This document shows positions 1 to 10,921 of a DNA stretch of 64,000 nucleotides, in pieces (the first letter of the stretch is position 1; every line of letters starts with the position of its first letter). The DNA comes from Adineta vaga (Eukaryota > Rotifera), in the NCBI GenBank assembly GCA_021613535.1, contig CP075492.1:11594001-11658000 (forward strand), read 5' to 3'. A program made the translations under genes and the position numbers. The notes under the pieces are model-generated. The model was not told the origin of the DNA, did not search any database, and saw only the letters and a list, made by a program, of their open reading frames with translations.

Positions 1-778
1 AAAATGTTGTGTTGACATGTATGTATTGAGTACTTACTAATTTACAAAACAATAACTGTCCAAGTATAGAAAATGCACTGTATTGATCAAGTTGACATCC
101 CCCTCCCCATTCTAATAGGTGAGCTATTTGATGAATGACTTCCTTTGTTTATTACTTCAAAATTTTAGTAAAAAAATATATAAAAAAACAATGTCATTGA
201 TATAAACATATTTACAAAGAGAATCATTGAGAGAAGATCATATTTTTATTGATCTTGAAGAAAATTCACCCTCAACTTTTAGCATGTCGTTACGCTCGAA
301 CAAAATTGAATAATATATGACCTACTGCAGCGTAATCATTGGAAAAAAGGTACATCAACGTATAGAAAAACATTGCAAAATATAAAGAGATCATTGACAT
401 TGTTTTTAACTTCAGCTAGTATTGATCACTTGTTTTGTCCGTACGATTTTGTAAGTACATAATATTAGTCAAACTATATTGAGTGTTTTTCGAATTTTTA
501 CATACTGAATTGGAATGTTGGAGAATAGAATAGATACGATAATCTGTTTTGATTTACATTTAAAGTTATGTACACTGTCGAGTTAGATTTCAACTACAAA
601 TTTTGAAATTTTACACTGTGAAATGTACTTCCAGAGTGTAGATAACAGACCGAATCTGTATATTTATATAACTATTGATATGATGGCGAGAGGTTTTTAT
701 ACGAATTACCCGAAAAAAACTGACAGTAGTTCTTCTTTTGTTTATAAAGATGTAATATACTTTAGAAATTGCCATTCA
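1..778. other. Left-edge non-coding stretch upstream of the xanthine dehydrogenase gene
   Basis: AT-rich sequence with many stops in all frames and no recognisable protein. The open frame that runs into the first exon of the next gene starts at 623, but the family-typical start Met lies at 779. The 5' UTR and promoter of that gene should be here; I see no clear TATA box. Confidence 0.5.
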
Positions 779-3700
779 ATGATCAATTATTTATTTTTTT
801 ATGTAAATGGCAAGGAGATAATTGATTATCATGTTGAACCTGAATGGACTCTTCTTTGGTACTTAAGAAATAGTGCGTAATGATTTATTGTATTGAAACG
901 TATATTTCGTTTTTTATTTAATGTGTAGAATTAAGACTGACTGGTTCAAAATTAGGTTGTGGAGAAGGTGGTTGTGGAGCATGTACTGTACTTGTTTCAA
1001 GACTTATTGATAAAAAGCCGAATGAAATTGAACATCGAACAATTAATGCTTGTTTAACATCGATCTGTGGTGTTGATGGATGTCATGTTATAACGGTTGA
1101 AGGATTAGGCTCAATAAACAAGTCTAATCTACATCCAGTGCAAAGGCGTCTTGCAGAATTATCTGGTTCACAATGTGGATTTTGTACTCCCGGCATGATC
1201 ATGTCTCTATATGGTACATTGACTACTGGAAACAGTTCACTACCACTAGTACAAGATATTGAAGAATCTTTTGATGGAAATCTTTGTCGATGTACTGGAT
1301 ATCGTCCAATTCTTGATGCTGCAAAAACATTTGCAAGTGATATCAATCAAATATATCATAAAAATTCATTATTATCATCAGAAACATCAACGACATACGA
1401 TAAATGCCATTTATATGCTAAACAAAATTCTGAAATAATGAATCCATTTGATTTTCCAGAAAAACTTCGAGAATATATTCCTCAATCTCTTCACATTCAA
1501 GGTTCAGTTGATTGGTATCGTCCGGTGACACTCAGTGAATTATTTCATCTTCGTTCCATGTATTCAGGCAATCAATCCAAACTTATCTTTGGTAATACGA
1601 CCGTACAGATAGAAAGCAGATATCAAAAGATATCCTATCCTCGTCTGATTACGATAACACATATTACAGAATTACAAGAAATCAAACGAACGCAAGACTC
1701 TTTATTGCTTGGAGCTGGTATAACATTTTCACAATTGAAATCTAAATTAATTGAATGGACCAATGATGATAATAGTCTTAGTGCTTGTCAAGCTCTACTA
1801 GATCAATTGAAACATTTTGCATCAATACAGATAAGAAATGTCGCCTCACTTGGTGGAAATATTATTTCCGCTTCACCAATGTAGATACGAATTGCAACAT
1901 GATTATATAGATTTTATTTTTATTTCTAGTTCTGATATCAATCCAGTTTTGATTGCTATTGGTGCAATACTTGAATTTCATTCTGCTAATAGACCGAACG
2001 TACGAAAAGTTCTCTTAAGTGATTTTTATCTAGGAGATCATCGTGTATCAATGTTAGACAATGAAGTTCTTGTTACGATTCATATTCCTATTTTTAATTC
2101 ACCTATAAATAAATACTTTCTTCGTTCCTATAAACAAGCTCGTCGTCGAGATGATTCCAAAGGGATTGTAAGCGCAGCGTTTCAAGTTGAACTTCAACCA
2201 CTAAAGATCAATAACGATCAAAAATGGAAAATTATTTCCACATGTTTCTCATTTGGTGGTATGGCATCAAAAACAATTGTAGCAACAAATACTCAACGTC
2301 AATTAATTGGCTTATTTTGGACCAAACAAACGATGAATCAAGTATATGATTTACTCTTAAAAGACATGGTATTAGATGAATTAAGTCCTGGTGGTATGCC
2401 TAAATTCAAGTAATAATTTCTTTTTACAATTATATATACATTCATGTAATTAATTTAGACAAACATTAGTTCAGTCATTTTTCTTTAAATTCTATTCATA
2501 TGTGTGTAATAAATTATCTCATCAACCAATCAATGATCGAAATATTTTGTACTTTAATCGTCCCGTATCCCATGCACAACAGACAATACCTGAACGACCA
2601 AAATCACAAAAAATTGTGGGTAGTTCATTGCCACATTGCACAGCTTATTTACACACTACAGGTGAAGCAATGTATGTCGATGATATGCCATCTTTAATTC
2701 ATACACATTATGGTGCTTTTGTATTGAGTACAAAAGCAAATGCTCGAATTAAACATATAGGTAAATGAGATATTTTCAATTGATCATGAATTATTTGCAA
2801 TAATCTTATCATAGATATTAGTGAAGCATTGAAAGTGCCCGGTTTTGTTTCATTCGTCAATCATTTAGATGTGCCTGGAATGAATAAACCTAACCATGGA
2901 ACTTTCATTGATGAAGAAATATTCGTTTCGTCGTCGCACTTTGTATTGGAGCAATTATTGGTGTTGTTGTTGGTAAAACAGAAGATTCAGCAAGATCTGC
3001 TGCTGATCTTATTCATATTGAATATGAATTATTAATTCCAAGGATATTTTCAATTAATGACGCTATTGATCATCAATCCTATTTTGGCGATGAATTATGT
3101 TTGAACAAAGGTGATGTGGAAAAGTGTTTTCATAATGCAGAACATATCTTAGAAGATACAATTTATATTGGTGGCCAAGAACATTTCTATATGGAAACAA
3201 ACTCATTTATTGTTATACCTTCACATGATGACCAAGAAATTACATTATATTCAGGAACTCAGACTCTAGCAGAACTTCAAGAATTAGCTGCATTAGTATT
3301 GAATCGAGATTCGAATCGTATAACATGTCGTGTAAAACGAATAGGTGGAGCTTTTGGTGGTAAAGAATCACGATGGTAAGTTTAAAAATTTTCTTGTTTT
3401 TTGTACGAAAGTGTATAATTTCTGTTTTAGTGCACCATTATGTCTTGCTGTTGCTGTAGCTGCTGTCAAAGTTGCTTGTCCCGTACGTTTAACTCTTGAA
3501 CGTCATACTGATATTTCAATAACTGGACAACGACATCCATTTAAAATTCATTATAGAGTAGCTTTTACTGATCAAGGTCATTTTCAAGGTTTAGATATTC
3601 AAATGTGGAGTAACGCTGGTTGTACAGTAGATTTATCAAAAGCAGTCATGGAATGTGCAATGCTTCATATGGGAAATTGTTATCAATTTCCTAATATACG

Positions 3701-5136
3701 TATACGTGGTTATGTTTGTAAAACACATCTACCATCCAATACTGGTTTGAGATTATATATAGTTCTTTTTGATTTAAATAATTTATTCTATTTGTTTCGA
3801 AAGCTTTTCGTGGTTTTGGTGGACCTCAAGCAATATTTGGTTGTGAAACAGTTGTTGAACATGTTGCTGCATATCTTAAACGTGATTCCTATACGATTCG
3901 TTGTCTTAATTTATTTCAAGAAGGTGATATGACACATTATGGACAAGTTTTACAGTCATGGAATATTCCGAGAATTCTAAATCAACTTTGTATATCAAGT
4001 GATTTCGATCAAAGACAATCGATTACTGAAGAATTTAATCATCAAAATATTTATCGAAAACGTGGTATAAGTATACTACCAGTTAAATTTGGAATTGGAT
4101 TTACTAATAAATTTCTTAATCAAGCAGGTGCACTTGTTCATATTTATAAAGATGGAACAGTTTTACTTACTCATAGTGGAATAGAGATGGGTCAAGGTTT
4201 ACATATGAAAATGATGTCAATAGCTTCTGAAGTTTTACATTGTGATATAAATTCTATACATATTAGTGAAACATCAACAGATAAAATACCTAATATGACT
4301 CCAACAAGTGGATCAGTTTCATCGGATCTCAATGGAATGGCAATAAAAAATGCTTGTGAACAACTTCGTCAACGATTGGATGCATTTATTGGTACTGGTA
4401 GTGATGATATTACATGGAAAAATCTGATTGAACAAGCATACTATGCACGTGTCGATCTATCTGCTCATGGATTTTATGCAACACCATACATGTTTGATGC
4501 TGATTTTAGTAGTAATCGAGCGACTTTCAATTATTTTACTCAAGGCGGTGTTGTTACAGAAATTGAACTAGATATTTTAACAGGTGATTGGCATATTTTA
4601 CGTGTTGACATTCTCATGGTACGTTTATCGCGTATATATTGAGTTGACTTTACGTTTTTCTTTAGGATGTAGGTATTTCACTCAATCCACAAATTGATAT
4701 TGGACAAATCGAAGGTGGTTTCATGCAAGGAGTTGGATTATTTACCATGGAAGAAGTTCTCTGGGGTGATAATAAACAAAATACATGGATTGAACAAGGC
4801 AAACTAGCTATTCAAGGACCAGATACATATAAAATTCCATCATTTAGTGATGTTCCACTCGATTTTCGTGTTTCACTTTTATCTGATTCATCAAATCCTC
4901 GAGCAGTTTATTCATCGAAAGGTATTGGTGAACCACCACTTATACTTGGTCTTTCGACTTTTTTTGCTTTGAAACAAGCATGTACATCTTATCGAAAGCA
5001 ACAAGGTGCATTCGATTATTTTACATTTCATTCACCAGCAACTGTTGAACGACTTCGAATGGCCTGTACTGATCAATTTACATGTCGTACACATCCTGAT
5101 ACACACGAAACATTTCCATCGAAAGATTCCGATTGA
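779..5136 (+). CDS. XDH: Xanthine dehydrogenase/oxidase-like molybdo-flavoprotein (8 exons, one apparent frameshift)
   Basis: Molybdenum hydroxylase that would oxidise hypoxanthine and xanthine to urate using two 2Fe-2S clusters, FAD and molybdopterin. Exons by phase: 779-872, 929-1880, 1930-2409, 2459-2760, 2815-3375, 3431-3744, 3804-4618, 4666-5136, about 1,329 aa against about 1,333 in human XDH. Seen in order: plant-type ferredoxin motif GCGEGGCGAC, second Fe-S motif QCGFCTPGM with LCRCTGYRP, FAD-domain GNT and GGNI motifs, Moco motifs GGAFGGKES, AFRGFGGPQ (across the intron at 3745-3803) and GEMGQGLH-like EMGQGLH, and the base-catalyst Glu motif GEPPL. The Glu after FGGK favours xanthine over aldehyde oxidase, but the substrate-binding Arg of the MERA segment is Cys (MECA). 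Exon 5 changes frame once near 2925-2942, so the copy may be broken or carry a sequence error. The start at 779 was chosen because the following residues (YLFFYVNGK) match the family N-terminus. Confidence 0.88.
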
Positions 5137-5370
5137 TAATCTTCTTCCTTTCTCTACCATAATAGTTAGCAATTAAATAGATAAGTACTGAAATATGTAC
5201 AATATTCTTCCTAAATTTTTCACTAATCTTTTCTAATTAGCAATAGAAAGATAAACGAGAAGAAATCAAAATAATATCGGTATATATTGTGTCACAATGA
5301 ATGTACGATATGAGAACGAAATAAACATCACAAGATGGAGAACAGTAATAATAAAAATGCATTCTTATTT

Positions 5371-5602
5371 GCATAGATTGTGTTGATTGCTCTGCGGAGA
5401 AAAAACACATATTTGACAGTAGATTTAAGGACGTTCCAGATGGGTGAGAAATGCGTATTTCGAAAGATTATTTATCTAAAATCGCTAAATAAGTAGCAGA
5501 TACTAATAAAGGATCTTCTCTATCATTGTCCAAATACATAATACAGAGTTGATATCGGTACTAGTCACTGGTTTTCTCCGTAGAGCAATTAACACAATCT
5601 GC
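5371..5602. repeat. MITE-like element with terminal inverted repeats
   Basis: The sequence agattgtgttgattgctctg at 5375 recurs in inverted form at 5571-5600 with only a few mismatches over about 30 nt. The arms enclose about 165 nt of AT-rich non-coding DNA. Size and arrangement fit a small non-autonomous DNA transposon. I cannot see a clear target-site duplication, and no second copy was noticed in the window. Confidence 0.45.
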
Positions 5603-5890
5603 GTTGGTATATATGAAAGATCTCGGGAATTTAGATTAAGGTTAATTGCACGAACTTCCAGGACGACCTATTTACGTACAAAAATCTCTCTTTTTCTTAT
5701 TTATTCAGATTCAAGATAAATTAAGGTATTGGTCTTATGATATTAAAAAACAGCTAATGTAAGTATTCCGACCATTCAAACCTTGAAAGAGAATAAACAG
5801 TTGCTTATTACAGCTCGTTGATTTTAGTATCATAAGTGATGTCATTGCATTATTTATACTTATTGACTGGTGAATAACAACCTTTTTCTT

Positions 5891-5924
5891 ATATGTGATA
5901 AAAAGAAACGTTTTTATCGCATAT
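5891..5924. repeat. Short imperfect palindrome
   Basis: The arms atatgtgataaaaa and tttttatcgcatat are complementary at 13 of 14 positions around a 6-nt loop. It could form a hairpin or be a dyad protein-binding site; nothing further is shown. Confidence 0.35.
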
Positions 5925-6574
5925 GTTCCGCTAAAATATATGATTTTATGACATAAAAAAAATTATATACATCTTCTTAATAGATTATTTGATTTGATAA
6001 CAAATGTTTATAGTGGTCATGTCTTTCATAGACCCCAGTCTGTAAGGTTGGATGTAGAGGGAGAGCCTGAAAATCTCTTCATTTGAAACTTACACTTAGT
6101 ATTCTTCAAAAATATATCTGAGTTCCACAATAGAAACAGTCACTTTGAAACCAAATAATGGCTATTTCGTACCATAGATACCTATTGGTAGCATAGCTAC
6201 GAAGTTAATTCAATAAAAAAGCGGTCATTTCTGGAGGACGAGAGAAAGAGTTTTTTGAACCGTATTACGGACAAAATGTGTTAAACTGAGTTTTCGTCTA
6301 TCGACCCTATCCTTACAGTCTAGGGAATATAATACACGTCTGTTTGCGTATGCATGAATGACTGTTCTTGATAAAAACGTTCTTTTGGTCTCAGTGCATA
6401 AATACACATGTATTGACCTTCATAGCATTCTTTTTACTGGCCGTTTAAAACAAATAAGTCGGTAAGTGAGTGCACGATGAAATGAGTAGATTTGATAAAA
6501 AAATCGAACACATATGTCCTACTCAGAGCAGAATATTCTATATAGGTATTTTATTTTAGTATTGCATAGAAAGA

Positions 6575-7609
6575 ATGTCATCCGCACGAATTGATGCACC
6601 CATATTTAAAATCGATGAAATTGATCTGAACAATATTCTTAAATTTATTTATAAATATGAAAATATTCTGAAAGATTATGGTGGAATCAAAATTCAATTG
6701 AATTCTCAATGTCAATTAGCATTAAAAGAATATTTAATTTCGCCAATATGTACACATATTCAAAAAATTACGAAATTTGATCATCCATTTCAATCGATTT
6801 ACTCTATTGAAGAACAAGTGAATATTGGCTTTGATGATGAAAACTTCTTATCAAATATGAGTGAAGATGATTTTTGGTCACTTTTAACGAAATCAAATGA
6901 ACATCATTCGAAATCAAGTATTTCAATTTTACCAGACGAAAGTTTATTTTATCGAAACTTGGATCAAAAATCTTTTTCCATTCATTCTTTACCCGAACAA
7001 TCCTTATTCAACGTAAGCGAAAACCAATCGACGAAAGAATATCAATCATGTTTAACGAGAACACATGGACCAGGTTCAATATTTCCACTGACTTCCTCAC
7101 GACAACAACTTCCTTCATTAATTTATCATTATGAAGGTGGTGCACGTTATTATTATATTATTCCAAATTCTCAAAGAAAATTGTTAAATACTGTATTTAC
7201 AGATTTGAATTTTTCGTCTTGTCTTGAACACGGCGAAGTGTTAATCGATCCAATATTATTAGATAGACATCAAATTCGTTATCACCGTATTGTTCAAAAT
7301 CCGAATGAATTTGTTGTTCTAGCAGCTGGAGCTTTATCACAAAGTTTTACGGAAAATGCTTGTTGGAATGAATCAATTGATTTCGCTCTACCAAATTGGA
7401 TAGACGATAATCATATGAATTATCAAAATTCTTTATGTCAATGTAAAAGTCGAATATTGACATTACCAAGGGCAGTCGATTCAAAATTATTCTCACATAG
7501 TCTCAAAAATCAATATATTCAAACGTATCTAAACACCGATTATCGAGCAAATGCATCAATAAATCCAGGTTTGATTATGTTTTATTATACTCAAATGAAT
7601 ATACAATAG
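6575..7609 (+). CDS. JmjN/JmjC-domain protein with lost iron ligands, JARID2-like
   Basis: Single-exon frame of 344 aa. Residues about 8-43 resemble a JmjN domain (APIFKIDEID.., then a YGGIKI stretch). Residues about 165-276 resemble a JmjC fold (YHYEGGARYYYIIP, HGEVLIDPILL, RIVQNPNEFVV, ESIDFALPNW). Active JmjC demethylases bind Fe(II) with a HxE/D pair and a later His in a YHAGF-type motif. Here the HxE region reads TSSRQQLPS and the last His aligns with Ser255, so catalysis looks lost. This pattern, with SRxxLP before the YxH segment, recalls JARID2, the inactive cofactor of Polycomb repressive complex 2. Unlike vertebrate JARID2 it is short, and I see no ARID. It could instead be a degenerate KDM4/KDM5 relative. 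Probable role: chromatin regulation in the nucleus. Confidence 0.6.
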   Translation: MSSARIDAPIFKIDEIDLNNILKFIYKYENILKDYGGIKIQLNSQCQLALKEYLISPICTHIQKITKFDHPFQSIYSIEEQVNIGFDDENFLSNMSEDDFWSLLTKSNEHHSKSSISILPDESLFYRNLDQKSFSIHSLPEQSLFNVSENQSTKEYQSCLTRTHGPGSIFPLTSSRQQLPSLIYHYEGGARYYYIIPNSQRKLLNTVFTDLNFSSCLEHGEVLIDPILLDRHQIRYHRIVQNPNEFVVLAAGALSQSFTENACWNESIDFALPNWIDDNHMNYQNSLCQCKSRILTLPRAVDSKLFSHSLKNQYIQTYLNTDYRANASINPGLIMFYYTQMNIQ

Positions 7610-7769
7610 AGTTCTGAAGAAAAAGTCTATTTGTACTATGAGACCAAGTATCGCAACACACAGAAAGTTAATGCACAGAGAAGAAGACATATAACGTATA
7701 TGATACTTCGCATTCTAAGTATCATACAACGGTAAATGTCATTCTGAAACAATCTCATCTTAAGTTGCA

Positions 7770-9346
7770 ATGAATAAACTATTGAAGAACGTTTCTTATA
7801 AATTTTTAGTTCCGATACACTCTTCAGCCATTGTTGACGTCGTTAAAGAAGAACCATATGATTCATTGATAAGTTTTCCATCTCGTGATAATGGCTCAAT
7901 AAATAAACATCACTCTGAACAAGCTGTCGACGATTTTATTAAACAAAATCAATTACAAAGGTTAGTACTTTGACTTTTTCGATCGTTGGCTAATAAATTT
8001 GACTTTTATTTGTTATTCTAGAACAAATGAATCGTACAATGCTACTGGTGAGAGATCGTCTCCGACAGAGCCAATGGAATACAATTCGAATGACAATATC
8101 CGTAAGTTTATCGATATATCAGAAAGTCAATGTAATCAACTAACGTATATATTCTAGTCAAAACTTCATCTTTATCTATAACAACTGCTGAACTGCAAAA
8201 TACATCATCTGTTAGTAATATTATTTCTCATAATAATCACATTCTCAGAAGTTATTCTTTACAATATTTAGATACCTTCATCAATAACTGCCATACATGC
8301 AGAAACGACTCGTAGGCATGTTTCAAGAAAATCCAAGTCGAACAACTTTAATAAAATTGAAATTCGTCAGAGAACACTTGTTGCATCAGGATTACGTAGT
8401 AGTATAAATAAACTTGAATTACATTGTTACTTTATCAACAGTGTCAAAGTGACCATAAAGCAAGCCGTGTCTACATCTGACAAGTATAATGTTTTCGAAT
8501 GAATGATAAAATCAAAGAAAACATTTTTTTCTTTCGTAGGTATGCTTTTATTGTACACAAAACAATAAAAGATGCACTGCACAATTTTGCTCAACCTATC
8601 GATTATAAATTTCTTGGTCCTAAGTGTCGAGTCAAATATATAGCTAGTCCTCCGTCAATTTCTACCGTTCATGACTCTCAATATTCCCGAATAGTTGTGG
8701 TTCGAAATATACCGCAACATGCTAATGAAACCGATTTGCATCGTCTATTCCCCAACTGTTCTGTGGAAAGGTTTGACCCAGCACGTTCTATTTATCGAAA
8801 GAACGCTACAGCTAATATGGCCAATGCGTATAAGATATTGACGGGGTAAGCACAATGCTCTAATTTTCGATTATATGGTCTCATAGAACCAATATGTAGA
8901 AATGACCTATAAGTTTTATGCTTTAACAGATGGATTATTGGCGTTCTTTTCTAAATTTTACTCTATACATAAGAATGATAATGATATCATGCTTCGGCGT
9001 CAAACGCTTTAAAATAAGTTTATAGATAAAATATAGACGTTAAGTATAAGTAACGTTAGAAGAAATACAATGAAGTTATATTTCAACCAAAATCAAAATA
9101 TTCCTTTTCTTGATTTCTGTATGTTAGTCTCGTTAATCCACTTATTCATAAGATTAGTTCAGAATTTAGAACAAATAAAATTATATAAATAAAATTCATT
9201 TTCATTTTAGATTTGCGTTTCTTCTCTACAATAGTGCTGAAGAAGCTGCTAATGTAGTTCAACAGGCTGATCAATATGGATATCGAATCAATGATCAACT
9301 ATTGAAGGTTTCATTGAATAAACCTAAAGAATCCGGCGACCGCTAA
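7770..9346 (+). CDS. Two-RRM RNA-binding protein (6 exons)
   Basis: Exons by phase: 7770-7960, 8022-8101, 8158-8210, 8272-8483, 8540-8845, 9211-9346, about 325 aa. The N-terminal third is polar and low in structure. RRM1 spans the exon 4/5 boundary, with RNP2-like TLVASGL and RNP1-like KYAFIVHKTIKDAL. RRM2 has RNP2-like RIVVVRNIP and, across the last intron, RNP1-like GFAFLLYNSAEEA. The final intron (8846-9210, 365 nt) is far longer than its neighbours. Role: RNA binding, probably in splicing or mRNA handling; I cannot place it in a named subfamily. The start at 7770 is the first in-frame Met and is uncertain. A polyadenylation signal lies at 9395-9400. Confidence 0.72.
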
Positions 9347-10921
9347 AAAACTAACACTTTACTTATTGTCTATGATGATTAACTTGAACATTGAAATAAA
9401 TAGTCGTTCTTTATGATTTTTGTTCTCCAAATATATCGATAGAAAATAGTTACTTTCAATACTGTCTCAAACAAAAAGATTATCTAATATCAATATTGCC
9501 AAGTAATGATGTAAAAACTAATAATAGCATTGTTTACCGTCTTTAATTGACATTTTATTATAGCATTGATCTATGTTCGTACGAAAAAAAAGCAAACAAT
9601 AAAAGAATTAGAGTGCAGTAGATACGAATGGTTCAATAAGATGAAACATTAAACAAATACGTAGACAACAGAATAATACTCAGATTCACATGGCAATTAA
9701 CATTCAATTTCTTACACACGTTAAATCTCATTGTCTCTACTTTTTCATGATATTTCCGATCAAAATGGTTACTTCTTCATTCATTTCATTGCCAGTCCAT
9801 CATTCCAGGACCACATACATCGTTGATTTCTGATATATGTTTAAAAGAAAGATACTCACACGTAATGTAATAAAGTCATAAGAATCTTCACAGTGTGTGA
9901 GATTTTATATTTCGATGATTCTATCACAAAATTGAGAGTAAGATCAATGTCGACCAGGTACCTAACATTGGTCATATGTTCTAAATACTAGTCATTCTAT
10001 TTATAATATTTGCTCACATCTAAATACATACACACACACATACGTATGTGAATAGGAGAACAAGTCTTTCGTCTGTTATAAGTTGATGCATATTCATACA
10101 ACTTTGAATGATCCTATCCTTAATCAGTCGTAATGACTATGTAAACAAAAGCCAAATATATTGATTCGGACGAATGCACAAAATGATTATATAAAAAGAA
10201 ATATAGTCATATAATGAAACAAGACAATCTAATCGCAAATAAAAGTAACCAAATGCATTCGTGTAACAAAGAAACTTATGCCTCTATTGAAAAACGTTCG
10301 ATGGCGAATGAGAACTGTCCAAAGTACTCTATAACTAATTTCATATATTTTTGATGAGTTTCTCTCTTTTCCTCAATATCAACCAAGTCGAATATTCATA
10401 TTTTGAATCGATCATGATTTCTATAATAGTAATTTATAATATAACAAAACCTTGTATGAATATCAGACGTTTTTTTTCTATTAAGAAGATTAATTCCCAA
10501 TCAACATATTGACATTAATCTAGCAATATAAAACAGCAATCATGGTTATCCAACAAATATCACATTACTTTTCTCTATAGATTAGGATTATATAAACATT
10601 TGTCTACGTGTGTTTTATCCACAAGAATATGTATTAATTGATAAAAGTAAAAAATTCATTTAATTTGAATGAACAAAAAAATGAGACATTTATCGTTCCA
10701 CCTTTAAAAAAAAGCAACTTCACACTAATAGAACTAAATTCTAATATCAAATACGACATAGAGAAGAAAGAGACGTTATGTCAACCTGACTTTTCATTTT
10801 GACATATGGATTGCTCATATCATCGATTGATTTTCTTTTGATTTATATATACACCGAGATTCGCAAATCCTTCTGTCATGTTAGACCTGAAAAATAAAAT
10901 TGTTCGAATAATATGACATTG
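9347..10921. other. Convergent intergenic region
   Basis: About 1.6 kb between two 3' ends facing each other. AT-rich, with a short (ca)n run near 10030. It should hold the 3' UTRs of the RRM gene and of the prolyl hydroxylase gene. I see no coding signal. Confidence 0.45.

Larger units (their letters stand above)
5137..6574. other. Intergenic region with inverted repeats
   Basis: No supported gene. It holds a possible polyadenylation signal AATAAA at 5320-5325, a pair of about 30-nt inverted repeats (5375-5404 and 5571-5600) and a short imperfect palindrome (5891-5924). A 60-codon minus-strand open frame at 6225-6407 has no family resemblance and I do not accept it. Confidence 0.5.
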
